In this document: piece by piece, positions 36,682 through 45,596 of the stretch
Layout: the number at the start of each line of letters is the position of its first letter
Numbering within the stretch: position 1 is the first letter of the stretch
Assembly: GCA_014653775.1 (NCBI GenBank)
Contig: JACWEA010000001.1
Span: forward strand, 1-64,000
Length of the DNA stretch: 64,000 bases
From: Pelagibacterales bacterium SAG-MED30
GTDB taxonomy: Bacteria; Pseudomonadota; Alphaproteobacteria; Pelagibacterales; Pelagibacteraceae
Direction: 5' to 3'
Position numbers and translations under genes: made by a program
The notes under the pieces: model-generated
Seen by the model: the letters and a program-made list of their open reading frames with translations, nothing else
Told to the model about the DNA's origin: nothing
Database searches by the model: none

Positions 36682-37850
36682 TGAACAAAAATCTTTGGCT
36701 ATTGATTTTAAGTCAGATTTTTGCTTTTACTGCTGCACCTGTCACAGTTTTTTTAAGTGGAATTATAGGTAACAAATTTACTCCTATAAAATCTTTAGCA
36801 ACTTTACCTATGGCATTGTCCATAGTCGGCATAGCAATATTTGCAATATTTGCAGCTAAAATAATGAGTATAATTGGGCGTAGATTAGGATTTATTCTCG
36901 CTTCAATTGGAAGCTCAGTTGCATCATTGATAGCCGCATTCTCAATAATAATAGAAAGTTTTATTTTTTTTAATTTAGGATGTTTTTTACTTGGTGCTGC
37001 GGTAGCTTTTAGTCATCAATATCGTTTTGCAGCTGTAGAAACTGTCAATAAAGAGATGGCGCCAAAAGCCATATCAATAATATTATTAGCAGGAGTTGGT
37101 TCAGCTTTTATTGGACCAAATTTAGCTAATATTTCAAAGGAACTTATTTCAAATCATTTATATGCAGGCTCATATATTGTTCTTGCTATCTTAACTTTTT
37201 GTTCAACATTTTTTTTATTATTTTATAAAGATAATCATAAGTCAAATGCAATTTATAAAAAAACTACCCGAACTTATTTTGAATTACTTTCAAATCCAAG
37301 ATTTCTTCAAGCTTTAATAGCCTCTGCTTTTGCATATGCTGTTATGTCTTTTTTAATGACTGCAACGCCCATTAGTATGCATGTAATGGAAAAAATAAAT
37401 TTGACTAAAACAGGTGTTGTAATACAGACTCATATTGCAGCAATGTTTTTACCATCATTAATTACAGGGAATTTAATTAAAAAATATGGACATAGTAAGA
37501 TAATGTATACTGGAGTTGTCCTGTTTTCAGTAACAATAATAACTAGTCTATTTGATCAAAACTTTATAAATTATTTAATAGCTTTAATATTTTTAGGATT
37601 TGGCTGGAATTTTTTATTTATATCTGGAACTAGTTTATTAGTACTATCTTATAGAGAAGAGGAAAAATTTAAAGCCCAAGGTTTTAATGATTTTATTGTT
37701 TATTCAGTTCAAGCAGTAGCAAGTTTATCTGCTGGAGTATTTCTAAATTTAACAAGCTGGAAAACAATGAATTTAATTTGCATAATTTTTTTAATTATTA
37801 TTGTCATCTCAACTTTGAGAGCAGATATTATACAAAAAAAACCCCAGTAA
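36681..37850 (+). CDS. Major facilitator superfamily transporter
   Basis: A 389-residue protein with about twelve membrane spans and a Gly-rich MFS layout (IIGRRLGFILASIGS between spans 2 and 3). The substrate is not recognisable. Its ATG overlaps the stop of a 22-codon frame, and its last codons and stop lie inside the stem of the terminator that follows. It is the last gene of the system 2 liv operon and so may export or import a related compound. Confidence 0.83.
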   Translation: MNKNLWLLILSQIFAFTAAPVTVFLSGIIGNKFTPIKSLATLPMALSIVGIAIFAIFAAKIMSIIGRRLGFILASIGSSVASLIAAFSIIIESFIFFNLGCFLLGAAVAFSHQYRFAAVETVNKEMAPKAISIILLAGVGSAFIGPNLANISKELISNHLYAGSYIVLAILTFCSTFFLLFYKDNHKSNAIYKKTTRTYFELLSNPRFLQALIASAFAYAVMSFLMTATPISMHVMEKINLTKTGVVIQTHIAAMFLPSLITGNLIKKYGHSKIMYTGVVLFSVTIITSLFDQNFINYLIALIFLGFGWNFLFISGTSLLVLSYREEEKFKAQGFNDFIVYSVQAVASLSAGVFLNLTSWKTMNLICIIFLIIIVISTLRADIIQKKPQ

Positions 37851-37871
37851 TTTTCATTACTGGGGTTTTTT
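37836..37871. terminator. Bidirectional terminator between convergent genes
   Basis: AAAAACCCCAGTAAT (37837-37851) pairs with ATTACTGGGGTTTTT (37856-37870) around a 4-base loop, flanked by A on the left and T on the right, so it works on both strands. The stop codon of the MFS gene lies within its left arm. Confidence 0.92.
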
Positions 37872-37885
37872 GAATAAGATATTAA

Positions 37886-39076
37886 CTATCTTTGTTTTTT
37901 AGTTTTAAATTTTCCGTATTTAACTTCTTGTTCTAAAAAAGAACCCTCAGCTTCACCTACGTCAGTAAAAGTAACACCTGTTGCACCTTCATAGTCAACT
38001 TTTTTACCTTTAGCTAATAAATCTAAACCTTTTTTAAGTTCACCTGGGTAAATCTTTGTTCCAGGGCCATTAGCAACATCCATTACATTTTTTGCAATTG
38101 ATGCTCTATCAGCTGATCCACCTGCTTGAATTGCTAAAATAATTAAAGCTGCGGCATCATATGATTCTCCTGTGTAAGGACCAGAACTATCAATACCAGC
38201 AGCGCTAGCTACTTTACTAAATACTCCTGCACCTTTTCCAGTTGAGCCAGGCATAGAACCAAAAGATTTATTTAAATCTTTTCCAAAAGCATCTGCTAAT
38301 GATTGACCAATCATACCATCCGATAAAACAAATGTATCAAATGCACCAGAATCTAAAGAAGCTTGAATAATACCTTTTCCTCCTTGGTCAAGGTAACCAA
38401 TTACAGCTACCGCATCTCCACCCGCTGAAGCAAGAGTTGCTACTTCAGATGAATAATCAGCTTTACCATCTTCGTGAGCTGTAACAGTTGTAACTTTAAT
38501 ACCATGAGCTTTAACTGCTGCTTCATAAACATCAGCTAAACCTTTTCCATAGTCATTGTTAGTATAAGTTATAGCTACACTTTTAACTTTTCTATCTTTT
38601 GTGATGTCAGCTAAAATTTGACCACCTCTAGCATCAGATGGTGCAGTTCTGAAGAAATACCCATTATCATCTAAAGTTGTTAATCCTGGAGATGTTGCAG
38701 ATGGTGAAATCATTACTACACCATTTGGTACAGCAACGTTTGATGCTATAGCACCAGTTACACCTGAGCAGTCAGCTCCCATAATTGCAGCTACTCCACC
38801 TGAAATTAAACCTTCAGCTGCTGCAGTCGCTGCCGCTGAGTCAACACAAGTTGAGTCTGCTCTTACTGGTTCAATTTTTTTTCCTCCTAATAGCGAACCT
38901 GAATCAGAAGCTTCTTTAAATGCAAGTTCTGCAGATGCTGCCATAGCTGGAGTTAGAGATTCAATAGGACCAGTAAATCCTAAAATAATCCCCATTTTAA
39001 TCGCATGTCCGTCAGCCATTACATTTGTTCCAAAACTTGAAACAAACATGAAAATAGCAATAAATATTTTTTTCAT
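37886..39076 (-). CDS. livK: Liv-type ABC transporter substrate-binding protein (system 2)
   Basis: Periplasmic binding protein of the type I branched-chain amino acid/amide family, 396 aa. The signal peptide spans about 1-21 (ends VMA), followed by IKMGIILGFTGPIESLTPAM. Gly/Ala/Ser-rich compared with the system 1 binding protein, and with a SADSTCVDSAAA-like segment (ADSTCVDS) containing a likely disulfide Cys pair. A Shine-Dalgarno (AGAGGA) precedes the ATG. It converges on the system 2 livGFHM operon and is its probable partner, though this is inferred from proximity. Confidence 0.9.
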   Translation of the reverse strand: MKKIFIAIFMFVSSFGTNVMADGHAIKMGIILGFTGPIESLTPAMAASAELAFKEASDSGSLLGGKKIEPVRADSTCVDSAAATAAAEGLISGGVAAIMGADCSGVTGAIASNVAVPNGVVMISPSATSPGLTTLDDNGYFFRTAPSDARGGQILADITKDRKVKSVAITYTNNDYGKGLADVYEAAVKAHGIKVTTVTAHEDGKADYSSEVATLASAGGDAVAVIGYLDQGGKGIIQASLDSGAFDTFVLSDGMIGQSLADAFGKDLNKSFGSMPGSTGKGAGVFSKVASAAGIDSSGPYTGESYDAAALIILAIQAGGSADRASIAKNVMDVANGPGTKIYPGELKKGLDLLAKGKKVDYEGATGVTFTDVGEAEGSFLEQEVKYGKFKTKKQR

Positions 39077-39151
39077 TATCTTCCTCTTTAATTGTTAACA
39101 ATTTATAAAAGATAAATTAAAGCCTATTTAAATAAATTTTCAATAAGCAAA

Positions 39152-40009
39152 TTATTTGATTTTGTGGAGAAAAAAGACTGAAGTTATTACGATAATACCA
39201 CCCAATATGAACAATAAAGTTGGAACCTCTCCAAATACTAAAAAAGTTAATATTATTCCAAAAATTGGGAACAAAGAATAAAAAGGAAAAATTTTCCCTA
39301 CAGTATAAAACTTATACAAATAAAACATCAGCAAATGAGCTCCTAATGAAACTACAACTGCTTGATAAGAAATTAAAATCCACGAATTTTGACTAATAGA
39401 CTTAATATTTAAAATTGTATCTCCTTCAATAAAATAAGAGATAGTTAATAAAACTAAGAAACCAATCAAGCCTACAACAGCATTTAGCAAACTAGTATCT
39501 AAATTTCTTAATTCTCTCGAATAAACTTGAGCTAATCCAAAAGATAATGCCATCAAACTTGCAAAAAATAATCCTAAAAAGTTATTAGCTAGTTTAGGGT
39601 CAAAAAATATTATTAATATTCCAATAAAAGAACTAAAGATTAATAACCATTTTTTTGAACTTATATTTTCACTTAACATTACAGCACTTGCAAGAATTCC
39701 AAATGGTATAGCAAGCTGAGAACCTAAAATAATAGGAGATATAATTGAAGAATGATAAAGCGATAAATTCATAAAAACATAAACCAAAACACCCATAGAA
39801 ATTGAAAAAGCTATCAAGGATTTAAGGTATTTTTTTTCTGGAATTTTAAATTTCCAAAAGGGTATTAATATAATAAACACAAGTCCCATTCTAAGTGAGG
39901 CCATCAAAATAGGTGGAACAGAGTTGTTAAGAGCTAATTTAGCTACTGGAAATGCACTACCATGTGCAACCATTATAAAAATTAAGATTAATAAATGTTT
40001 AAGCGGCAA
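39152..40009 (-). CDS. EamA/DMT-superfamily transporter
   Basis: A 285-residue protein with ten predicted spans in two repeats. The N-terminal MPLKHLLILIFIMVAHGSAF and VAKLALNNSVPPILMASLRM are typical of EamA. Substrate unknown. It lies nine bases downstream of the TerC-family gene and reads with it and pxpA, so it may export a compound linked to 5-oxoproline or amino acid metabolism. Confidence 0.84.
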   Translation of the reverse strand: MPLKHLLILIFIMVAHGSAFPVAKLALNNSVPPILMASLRMGLVFIILIPFWKFKIPEKKYLKSLIAFSISMGVLVYVFMNLSLYHSSIISPIILGSQLAIPFGILASAVMLSENISSKKWLLIFSSFIGILIIFFDPKLANNFLGLFFASLMALSFGLAQVYSRELRNLDTSLLNAVVGLIGFLVLLTISYFIEGDTILNIKSISQNSWILISYQAVVVSLGAHLLMFYLYKFYTVGKIFPFYSLFPIFGIILTFLVFGEVPTLLFILGGIIVITSVFFLHKIK

Positions 40010-40018
40010 TTTGAAAAA

Positions 40019-40630
40019 TTAAAAATATTTTTTAAATGTTTCATTGATTGATAAAACACCATAATCGCTCAATCCACCAATAATTAATTGTAAAGCTACA
40101 AGTAGAATAAAACCTAAGCCAATATAAACTATCCATAAGTGTTTTTGGATGTAGTTTGCAAGATAAGTTGCCAAAGCACCAGTTAAAACAACTGATAAAA
40201 TTAATCCAAATATCATAAAGCCAAAATAACCCTTTGCAGCAGCAACAACACCAATTACATTATCAAAGCTAATCGTAATATCAGCAAATAATACTTTACC
40301 AATACTTTGAATATATGAAGGCTCTTTAGATTTTTTTGAAATAGATTTAATTTTTTTAATTTCTAATAAATCTTTTCTTAAATCATTAACAATCCATATT
40401 AATAAAAGGCCACCAATGATTTTAATCCAATAAAATTTAAATAAATAAGTAGCAAAAATTGCAAATATCACTTTAAAGACTAAAGCACCTACAACACCCC
40501 AAAGAATTATTTGTTTTCTATTTTTTGGAACAAAGTTTGCCGCAATAGATCCAATGATGACAGCATTATCAGCAGTTAAAATTAAAGTGATAAAAATAAT
40601 TTTTGTTAAAATGATAAGTTCTTCAATCAA
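40019..40630 (-). CDS. TerC-family integral membrane protein
   Basis: Membrane protein of 203 aa with about seven spans. The paired acidic motifs TADNAVIIG (near residue 20) and SFDNVIGVV (near 120) are diagnostic of TerC/YjbE/YkoY proteins, some of which export manganese or other metals. It overlaps the 3' end of pxpA by four bases, so there is no room for the Mn-sensing yybP-ykoY riboswitch often found before such genes. Substrate not determined. Confidence 0.86.
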   Translation of the reverse strand: MIEELIILTKIIFITLILTADNAVIIGSIAANFVPKNRKQIILWGVVGALVFKVIFAIFATYLFKFYWIKIIGGLLLIWIVNDLRKDLLEIKKIKSISKKSKEPSYIQSIGKVLFADITISFDNVIGVVAAAKGYFGFMIFGLILSVVLTGALATYLANYIQKHLWIVYIGLGFILLVALQLIIGGLSDYGVLSINETFKKYF

Positions 40631-41403
40631 GAAATAAATTTCTCCATTTTATTTAAAGGTCTTAATTCAAGTTTATTTTCTAATAAATTATTTCTTATAG
40701 ATTTTGCTGTATCTAAAGCGCTTAAATTATCCCCATGTATACAAACAGAGTCTATTTCACAAGGTATTTGTTTTCCACTGTGACAATTAATAGACTGAGA
40801 TTTTACCATTTTTAAAACATGCTTTTTTGCTTCTTCAGGATCAGTGATTAAAGCATGTGGTTTTTTTCTAGATACTAAATTACCATCATCTTCATAATTT
40901 CTATCAGCAAAAATTTCACATGCAATTTTCATATTTAATTTTTTTGCAGCTTCTTCCATTTTTGAACCTGTTGGCACAAGATAAATTAAATCTTTATCAA
41001 TTTCTTTAATAGCGTTTGCTATGGTTGATGAAAGCTCAATGTCTTCACAAGCCATATTATTTAATGCTCCGTGAGGCTTTATATGGGAAACTTTATCTCC
41101 ATTATCCAAAGCTATTTTTTGAAGTATTTCATATTGATCAATTATCAGTTTTCTTACTTCTTCTGAAGTTAAATTCATTCTTTCTCTTCCAAAATTTTCA
41201 GGATCATTAAAAGAAGGATGTGCCCCAATACTTACACCATTTTTTTTAGAAATTTTTATAACTTGATCCATTGTTTCTTTATCTCCTGCATGATAGCCGC
41301 AAGCAATATTAGCTGAATTTACTATCTTAAGTAAATCAGGATCATACTTATTCGAATGATGTTTTGATTTTTCACCTAAATCACAATTGATATTAATTTC
41401 CAT
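40627..41403 (-). CDS. pxpA: 5-oxoprolinase subunit A (LamB/YcsF family)
   Basis: Component of the ATP-dependent PxpABC enzyme that opens 5-oxoproline (pyroglutamate) to glutamate. Family motifs are INCDLGE at the N-terminus, NIACGYHAGD, GAHPSFND and the VCIHGDN segment near the C-terminus. Length is 258 aa, normal. It is divergent from pxpBC with only 27 bases between, so the three subunits share a bidirectional promoter region. Confidence 0.93.
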   Translation of the reverse strand: MEININCDLGEKSKHHSNKYDPDLLKIVNSANIACGYHAGDKETMDQVIKISKKNGVSIGAHPSFNDPENFGRERMNLTSEEVRKLIIDQYEILQKIALDNGDKVSHIKPHGALNNMACEDIELSSTIANAIKEIDKDLIYLVPTGSKMEEAAKKLNMKIACEIFADRNYEDDGNLVSRKKPHALITDPEEAKKHVLKMVKSQSINCHSGKQIPCEIDSVCIHGDNLSALDTAKSIRNNLLENKLELRPLNKMEKFIS

Positions 41404-41430
41404 ACTTTAATAGTTGAAGTATAACATGGC

Positions 41431-42105
41431 ATGATAAAAAATATATCAAATCTTGGTGACGCAGCTTTATATTGTGATTTTGGAAAAGAAGTAAATAAAG
41501 ATATTAATTCTCAAGTAATCAGATATTTCAAAAGTATTCAAAAAGAAAATATTACTGGAGTAAACAACCTAACCCCATCTTATAATAAATTAATTGTATC
41601 TTTTGATTTGAGAAAAACAAATTTTAAAGATTTGAAGAAATTAATTGAGAATCTTGAAATTAATAATATCGATGATTTAAAAAGTAAAAAAATTGAGATC
41701 CCAGTCTGCTGTGATGAAAATTTTTCATTAGATATAAAGAGGCTGGAAGAAAAATTAAAAGCCAGTAAAGAAAAACTTTTTGATAATTTTTTTAATAAAG
41801 AATTTTTTTGCTATATGACTGGTTTTATAGCTGGAATGCCATTTCTTGGAGATCTTGATGAAAATATGCGGGTAAAGCGTCTTGAAACACCCAGGGTAAA
41901 AGTGCCGAAAGGATCTATTGGAATTACAGAACAGTTTACAAATATTTATACGTATGAAAGTCCTGGTGGATGGAATATTATTGGCAATACTCCTTTAAGT
42001 ATTTTTGATAGCTCAAAGGAAGTGGATCCAAATTTAATTAATCCAGGTGATGTTATTACTTTTAAAAGAATTACTAAAGATCAATATAAAAATTACAATG
42101 ATTAA
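41431..42105 (+). CDS. pxpB: 5-oxoprolinase subunit B (KipI family)
   Basis: 224 aa, with the family's ADP/allophanate hydrolase subunit 1 fold. Motifs are DAALYCDFG at the N-terminus, YMTGFIAGMPFLGDL, the RLETPRVKVPKGSIGI block and TYESPGGWNIIGNTP. It acts with PxpA and PxpC on 5-oxoproline. Its end overlaps the pxpC start by eight bases. Confidence 0.93.
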   Translation: MIKNISNLGDAALYCDFGKEVNKDINSQVIRYFKSIQKENITGVNNLTPSYNKLIVSFDLRKTNFKDLKKLIENLEINNIDDLKSKKIEIPVCCDENFSLDIKRLEEKLKASKEKLFDNFFNKEFFCYMTGFIAGMPFLGDLDENMRVKRLETPRVKVPKGSIGITEQFTNIYTYESPGGWNIIGNTPLSIFDSSKEVDPNLINPGDVITFKRITKDQYKNYND

Positions 42106-43042
42106 AAATTATTTTGAGGTAGTTAGAGCAGGTATAAATACAACATTCCAAGATCAAGGTCGAAAAAATCTTTATCATATTGGAATTCCATTTAGTGGTG
42201 CAATGGATAATAGAAATTATTTGCTTGCAAATAAACTAGTAGGAAATAAATCAGATCTTTCGGTATTAGAATTTGCTTATCAGGGTCCTTTGTTAAAATA
42301 TTTTGGGGATAAAATTAATATTGCTATTACGGGAGATGTAAATTTTACAATCAAAAAAAACAATGACTTAATTAATGGAAATTGTTATGAAACTTTTTCT
42401 TTAGAAAACGGTAATGAAATAGATATAACTTCTACAAATAGGTCTGTTTATGGTTATTTAGCCTTCAGTGGAGAATTTGATCTGAAATCACAATGGTCAA
42501 GTTATTCTGTTAATACTAAAGCAAACATAGGTTCAAATGATGGTAAAAAATTACAAGTTAATCAAAAAATAAATATTTTTAAAATTAATCAAAATTTAAA
42601 AGATAAAAAGTTAAATTATATAAACACAAAAATAGAAAACATTAGAGTAATTAAAGGTACCAATTTTCATTATTTTTCTGATCAAGGAAAAAAAATTTTC
42701 TTTGAAAAAGAATTTATTGTTTCTAAATTATCTGATCGTATGGGAATGAGACTGGAAGGCTCAAAAATAGAAAATATTATTAATACCAATATAAAATCTG
42801 AAGGTTTAATAAAAGGTGTTATCCAAGTGCCAGCTGATGGAAATCCAATTATTATGCTTTCTGATCATGGTACGATTGGGGGATATCCTAAAATAGGAGT
42901 AGTAATAAGTGCAGATTATGACAAATTAGTACAATTAATACCAGGTTCAAAAATTAAATTCAAAGAAGTTGAATTATCTAGTGCAGAGACTTTATTTAGA
43001 TTATATGTCTTAGAAACTCAAAATTTAATTTCTCAAATTTAA
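42098..43042 (+). CDS. pxpC: 5-oxoprolinase subunit C (KipA family)
   Basis: 314 aa, allophanate hydrolase subunit 2 fold. Motifs are VRAGINTTFQDQGR, HIGIPFSGAMDN, the RMGMRLEG segment and VPADGNPIIMLSDHGTIGGYP near the end. The frame is open back to 42047, but the ATG at 42098 gives the family N-terminus and a short overlap with pxpB, so it is preferred. The following DMT gene overlaps its stop by one base. Confidence 0.92.
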   Translation: MIKNYFEVVRAGINTTFQDQGRKNLYHIGIPFSGAMDNRNYLLANKLVGNKSDLSVLEFAYQGPLLKYFGDKINIAITGDVNFTIKKNNDLINGNCYETFSLENGNEIDITSTNRSVYGYLAFSGEFDLKSQWSSYSVNTKANIGSNDGKKLQVNQKINIFKINQNLKDKKLNYINTKIENIRVIKGTNFHYFSDQGKKIFFEKEFIVSKLSDRMGMRLEGSKIENIINTNIKSEGLIKGVIQVPADGNPIIMLSDHGTIGGYPKIGVVISADYDKLVQLIPGSKIKFKEVELSSAETLFRLYVLETQNLISQI

Positions 43043-43914
43043 TGAATTTAATTAAAAATTTACCTGGTCCTTTTTTAGTATTTTTAGGAGCTGTCAGTCT
43101 TAGTTTTGGAGGTTTGATTGTTAAATCTTTTGAAGGATCGACTCTTTGGCAAATTTTATTTTGGAGATCTTTTTTTTTTATAATTGTAATAAGTATTTTT
43201 CTTCTAATAAGTTATAAAAAGACTGTTTTTAGTGCACTTTATAAGTCCGGAATTCCAGGTTTAGTTGGAGGTGTTATTCTATCTATCGGCTTTGCAAGTT
43301 ATGTTTTTGCCATGTATGAAACAACTGTTGCTAATGCTAATTTTATAATTCAAACACAAACTTTATTTCTTGCAATTTTTGGATATGTTTTTTTAAAAGA
43401 AAAAATTTCGAAACTTACATTTACTTGTATTGTTATCGCAGTGTTTGGTATTCTTTTAATGTTAGGTGACTCTGTTTCGCCAGGTCAAATGACAGGAAAT
43501 CTTGTTGCATTTATTATGCCTATTTCTTTTGCAATTTTAATATTGATTGTAAGAAAATTTCCTGAGGTAGACATGATTCCACTTCAGTTAGTTGCTGGTA
43601 TTTTTGCGACATTAATTGGTTTAGCCATGTCACCAACAATTATAATATCATCTAATGATATCTTTTTAGGTTTTTTAGCAGGTTTTTTCCAAGTTGGATT
43701 TGGTTTTATTTTTATAACAATTGGCGCCAGATCAACTCCATCAGCTTTTGTAGGAATAATAATGTTAACAGAGGCTGTATTAGGACCACTTTGGGCATGG
43801 TTATTTGTAAACGAAAATCCCCCAATTTCTGTTCTGATTGGAGGATCTATAGTTATAACAGCAGTTGTAATACAATTTTTGAATAAATTTACTAATAAAA
43901 AGCAGTCACAATAA
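43042..43914 (+). CDS. EamA/DMT-superfamily transporter
   Basis: A 290-residue protein with ten spans in two EamA repeats (first near LVFLGAVSLSFGGLIVKSF-type region, second near NLVAFIMPISFAILILIV). The ATG overlaps the pxpC stop (TAATG), so it is co-translated with the 5-oxoprolinase subunits. Uptake or release of pyroglutamate, glutamate or a peptide product is plausible but unproven. Confidence 0.85.
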   Translation: MNLIKNLPGPFLVFLGAVSLSFGGLIVKSFEGSTLWQILFWRSFFFIIVISIFLLISYKKTVFSALYKSGIPGLVGGVILSIGFASYVFAMYETTVANANFIIQTQTLFLAIFGYVFLKEKISKLTFTCIVIAVFGILLMLGDSVSPGQMTGNLVAFIMPISFAILILIVRKFPEVDMIPLQLVAGIFATLIGLAMSPTIIISSNDIFLGFLAGFFQVGFGFIFITIGARSTPSAFVGIIMLTEAVLGPLWAWLFVNENPPISVLIGGSIVITAVVIQFLNKFTNKKQSQ

Positions 43915-43952
43915 ACATTTAAGTTCATTTATATTTATGATATAGATTAGTT

Positions 43953-44111
43953 AACGGGAGAGACTACAAAATATCGTAGCGCCGAAGGAGCAACCACCCA
44001 GGAATCTCTCAGGCAAAAAGGACCGTAACATATTAACTCTGGAAAGAGATTAAATTCTCGCCGAAGGAGCAAAACTCTCAGGCAAATATACAGATGGGTA
44101 TAAAGAGTTAA
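43953..44111 (+). promoter_or_regulatory. Tandem glycine riboswitch (gcvT leader)
   Basis: Two aptamers each contain the hallmark GCCGAAGGAGCAA followed by CTCTCAGGCAAA (first 43981-44017, second about 44060-44086). The second ends ACAGATGGG. Aptamer II stem P1 pairs TCTG (44038-44041) with CAGA (44091-44094). The same 5' strand, as TTAACTCT (44033-44040), is also perfectly complementary to AGAGTTAA (44104-44111), which holds the Shine-Dalgarno just before the ATG. Glycine binding should therefore free the ribosome site, an ON switch, in line with glycine-activated switches reported in SAR11. Confidence 0.93.
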
Positions 44112-44112
44112 T

Positions 44113-45216
44113 ATGGACACAAAAAAAACATCGTTATACCAATTACATCAAGATAGTAATGCAAAGTTTGTAGAATTTGCTGGTTACCAGATGCCAATTC
44201 AATATGCTGAGGGCATTGTTGAAGAACACAAATTTACAAGAAATCACTCAGGTATTTTTGATGTTTCACATATGGGGCAATTATTTATTTATGGCGATAA
44301 AGACTTAACTAGTGATCTTGAAAAGATATTTCCATTAGATTTAAAAAATTTAAAATTAAATCATTCAAAATATAGCTTCTTGATGGATAAAGATGCTGGG
44401 ATTCACGATGATTTGATTATCACAAAAACGAATGAAGGCTTTTTAATAATTCTCAATGCAGCATGTAAAGATAATGACTTCAAAATTTTAAAGGAATTAC
44501 TAAAGGAAAAATATAAAATGATTTTGGATGAAAATAGATCTTTAATTGCAATTCAGGGCCCTAAATCATCGCAAATCCTAAACGAAGTTGTTGATGGAGT
44601 AAGAGATCTAAATTTTATGTCAGGAAACTGGTTTTCATTTGAAAATCAGAAAGTTTATATTACGCGATCTGGGTACACAGGTGAAGACGGTTTCGAGATA
44701 TCTATCCCAAATGATTTTGCAGATAAATTTACTAGAGAATTAATCAACAAAGGATCTAAGTTAATAGGTTTAGGAGCAAGAGATACTTTGAGATTAGAAG
44801 CTGGTTTATGTTTATATGGTCATGATCTTGATAAAGACAAAACTCCAGTGGAAGCAAATTTAAAGTGGGCAATCTCAAAAGAAAGAATATCCAAGGGAGA
44901 TTTTATAGGCTCTGACATAATCATTAAACAATTAAATAATGGTGTCAGTAAAATTAGAGTTGGAATTAAACCTGAGGGAAGAATAATTGCTAGAGAAAAA
45001 ACAAAAATATTTAATCAATCAGATGTTCATATTGGAGAAATTACTAGTGGTACATTTGGACCAAGTGTAAATGGACCTGTAGCAATGGGTTATGTAGAAA
45101 ATGAATTTTCAAAAAAAAATACTAAAGTATTTTTAGAAGTAAGGGGCAAAAAACATCCAGCCAGTATTTGTAGTTTGCCGTTTTATAAAAAAAGTTATGT
45201 GAAAGGAGTGAATTAA
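44113..45216 (+). CDS. gcvT: Glycine cleavage system T protein (aminomethyltransferase)
   Basis: Releases ammonia from the aminomethyl-lipoyl H protein and makes 5,10-methylenetetrahydrofolate. N-terminal motifs [10 protein letters not shown] and [10 protein letters not shown], the [10 protein letters not shown] block and the C-terminal [11 protein letters not shown] are all family-typical. Length is 367 aa. The gene is directly under the glycine riboswitch; its stop overlaps the gcvH ATG by one base. A Shine-Dalgarno for gcvH (AAGGAG) lies in its last codons. Confidence 0.96.
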   Translation: MDTKKTSLYQLHQDSNAKFVEFAGYQMPIQYAEGIVEEHKFTRNHSGIFDVSHMGQLFIYGDKDLTSDLEKIFPLDLKNLKLNHSKYSFLMDKDAGIHDDLIITKTNEGFLIILNAACKDNDFKILKELLKEKYKMILDENRSLIAIQGPKSSQILNEVVDGVRDLNFMSGNWFSFENQKVYITRSGYTGEDGFEISIPNDFADKFTRELINKGSKLIGLGARDTLRLEAGLCLYGHDLDKDKTPVEANLKWAISKERISKGDFIGSDIIIKQLNNGVSKIRVGIKPEGRIIAREKTKIFNQSDVHIGEITSGTFGPSVNGPVAMGYVENEFSKKNTKVFLEVRGKKHPASICSLPFYKKSYVKGVN

Positions 45217-45596
45217 TGAGTGAAGTAAAATATTCAAAAGAGCACGAGTGGATTAAATTAGATGGAGATGTAGCAACAATTGGTATTACAAAACATGCAA
45301 CGGAGATGTTAGGTGATATAGTTTTTGCAGAACTTCCAGAAAAAGGTTCTAATGTAGAAAAAGATGGAACAGCAGGAGTTGTTGAGTCGACTAAAGCTGC
45401 CAGTGATGTATACACTCCTGTGAGTGGTGAAGTAGTTGATACAAATCAAGCTATAGTAGATGATCCATCAAAAATTAATCAAGATCCAGAAAACTCAGCA
45501 TGGTTTTTTAAACTTAAAATAAAAGATCAATCAGAAATGGACACTTTAATGAATAAAGAAGATTATGATAAATTTGCTAAGGAGACATCAGCATAA
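45216..45596 (+). CDS. gcvH: Glycine cleavage system H protein
   Basis: Lipoyl-carrier protein that shuttles the aminomethyl group between P, T and L proteins. The lipoylated lysine is Lys60 in VESTKAASD. Length is 126 aa, normal. It overlaps gcvT and gcvP by one base each, so the three are made in a single coupled operon. The L protein (dihydrolipoyl dehydrogenase) gene is not here and is usually shared with other complexes. Confidence 0.97.
   Translation: MSEVKYSKEHEWIKLDGDVATIGITKHATEMLGDIVFAELPEKGSNVEKDGTAGVVESTKAASDVYTPVSGEVVDTNQAIVDDPSKINQDPENSAWFFKLKIKDQSEMDTLMNKEDYDKFAKETSA

Noticed and set aside
40600-40640. Mn-sensing yybP-ykoY riboswitch before the TerC gene
   Set aside because: The TerC start overlaps the pxpA stop, so there is no leader, and the motifs are absent.
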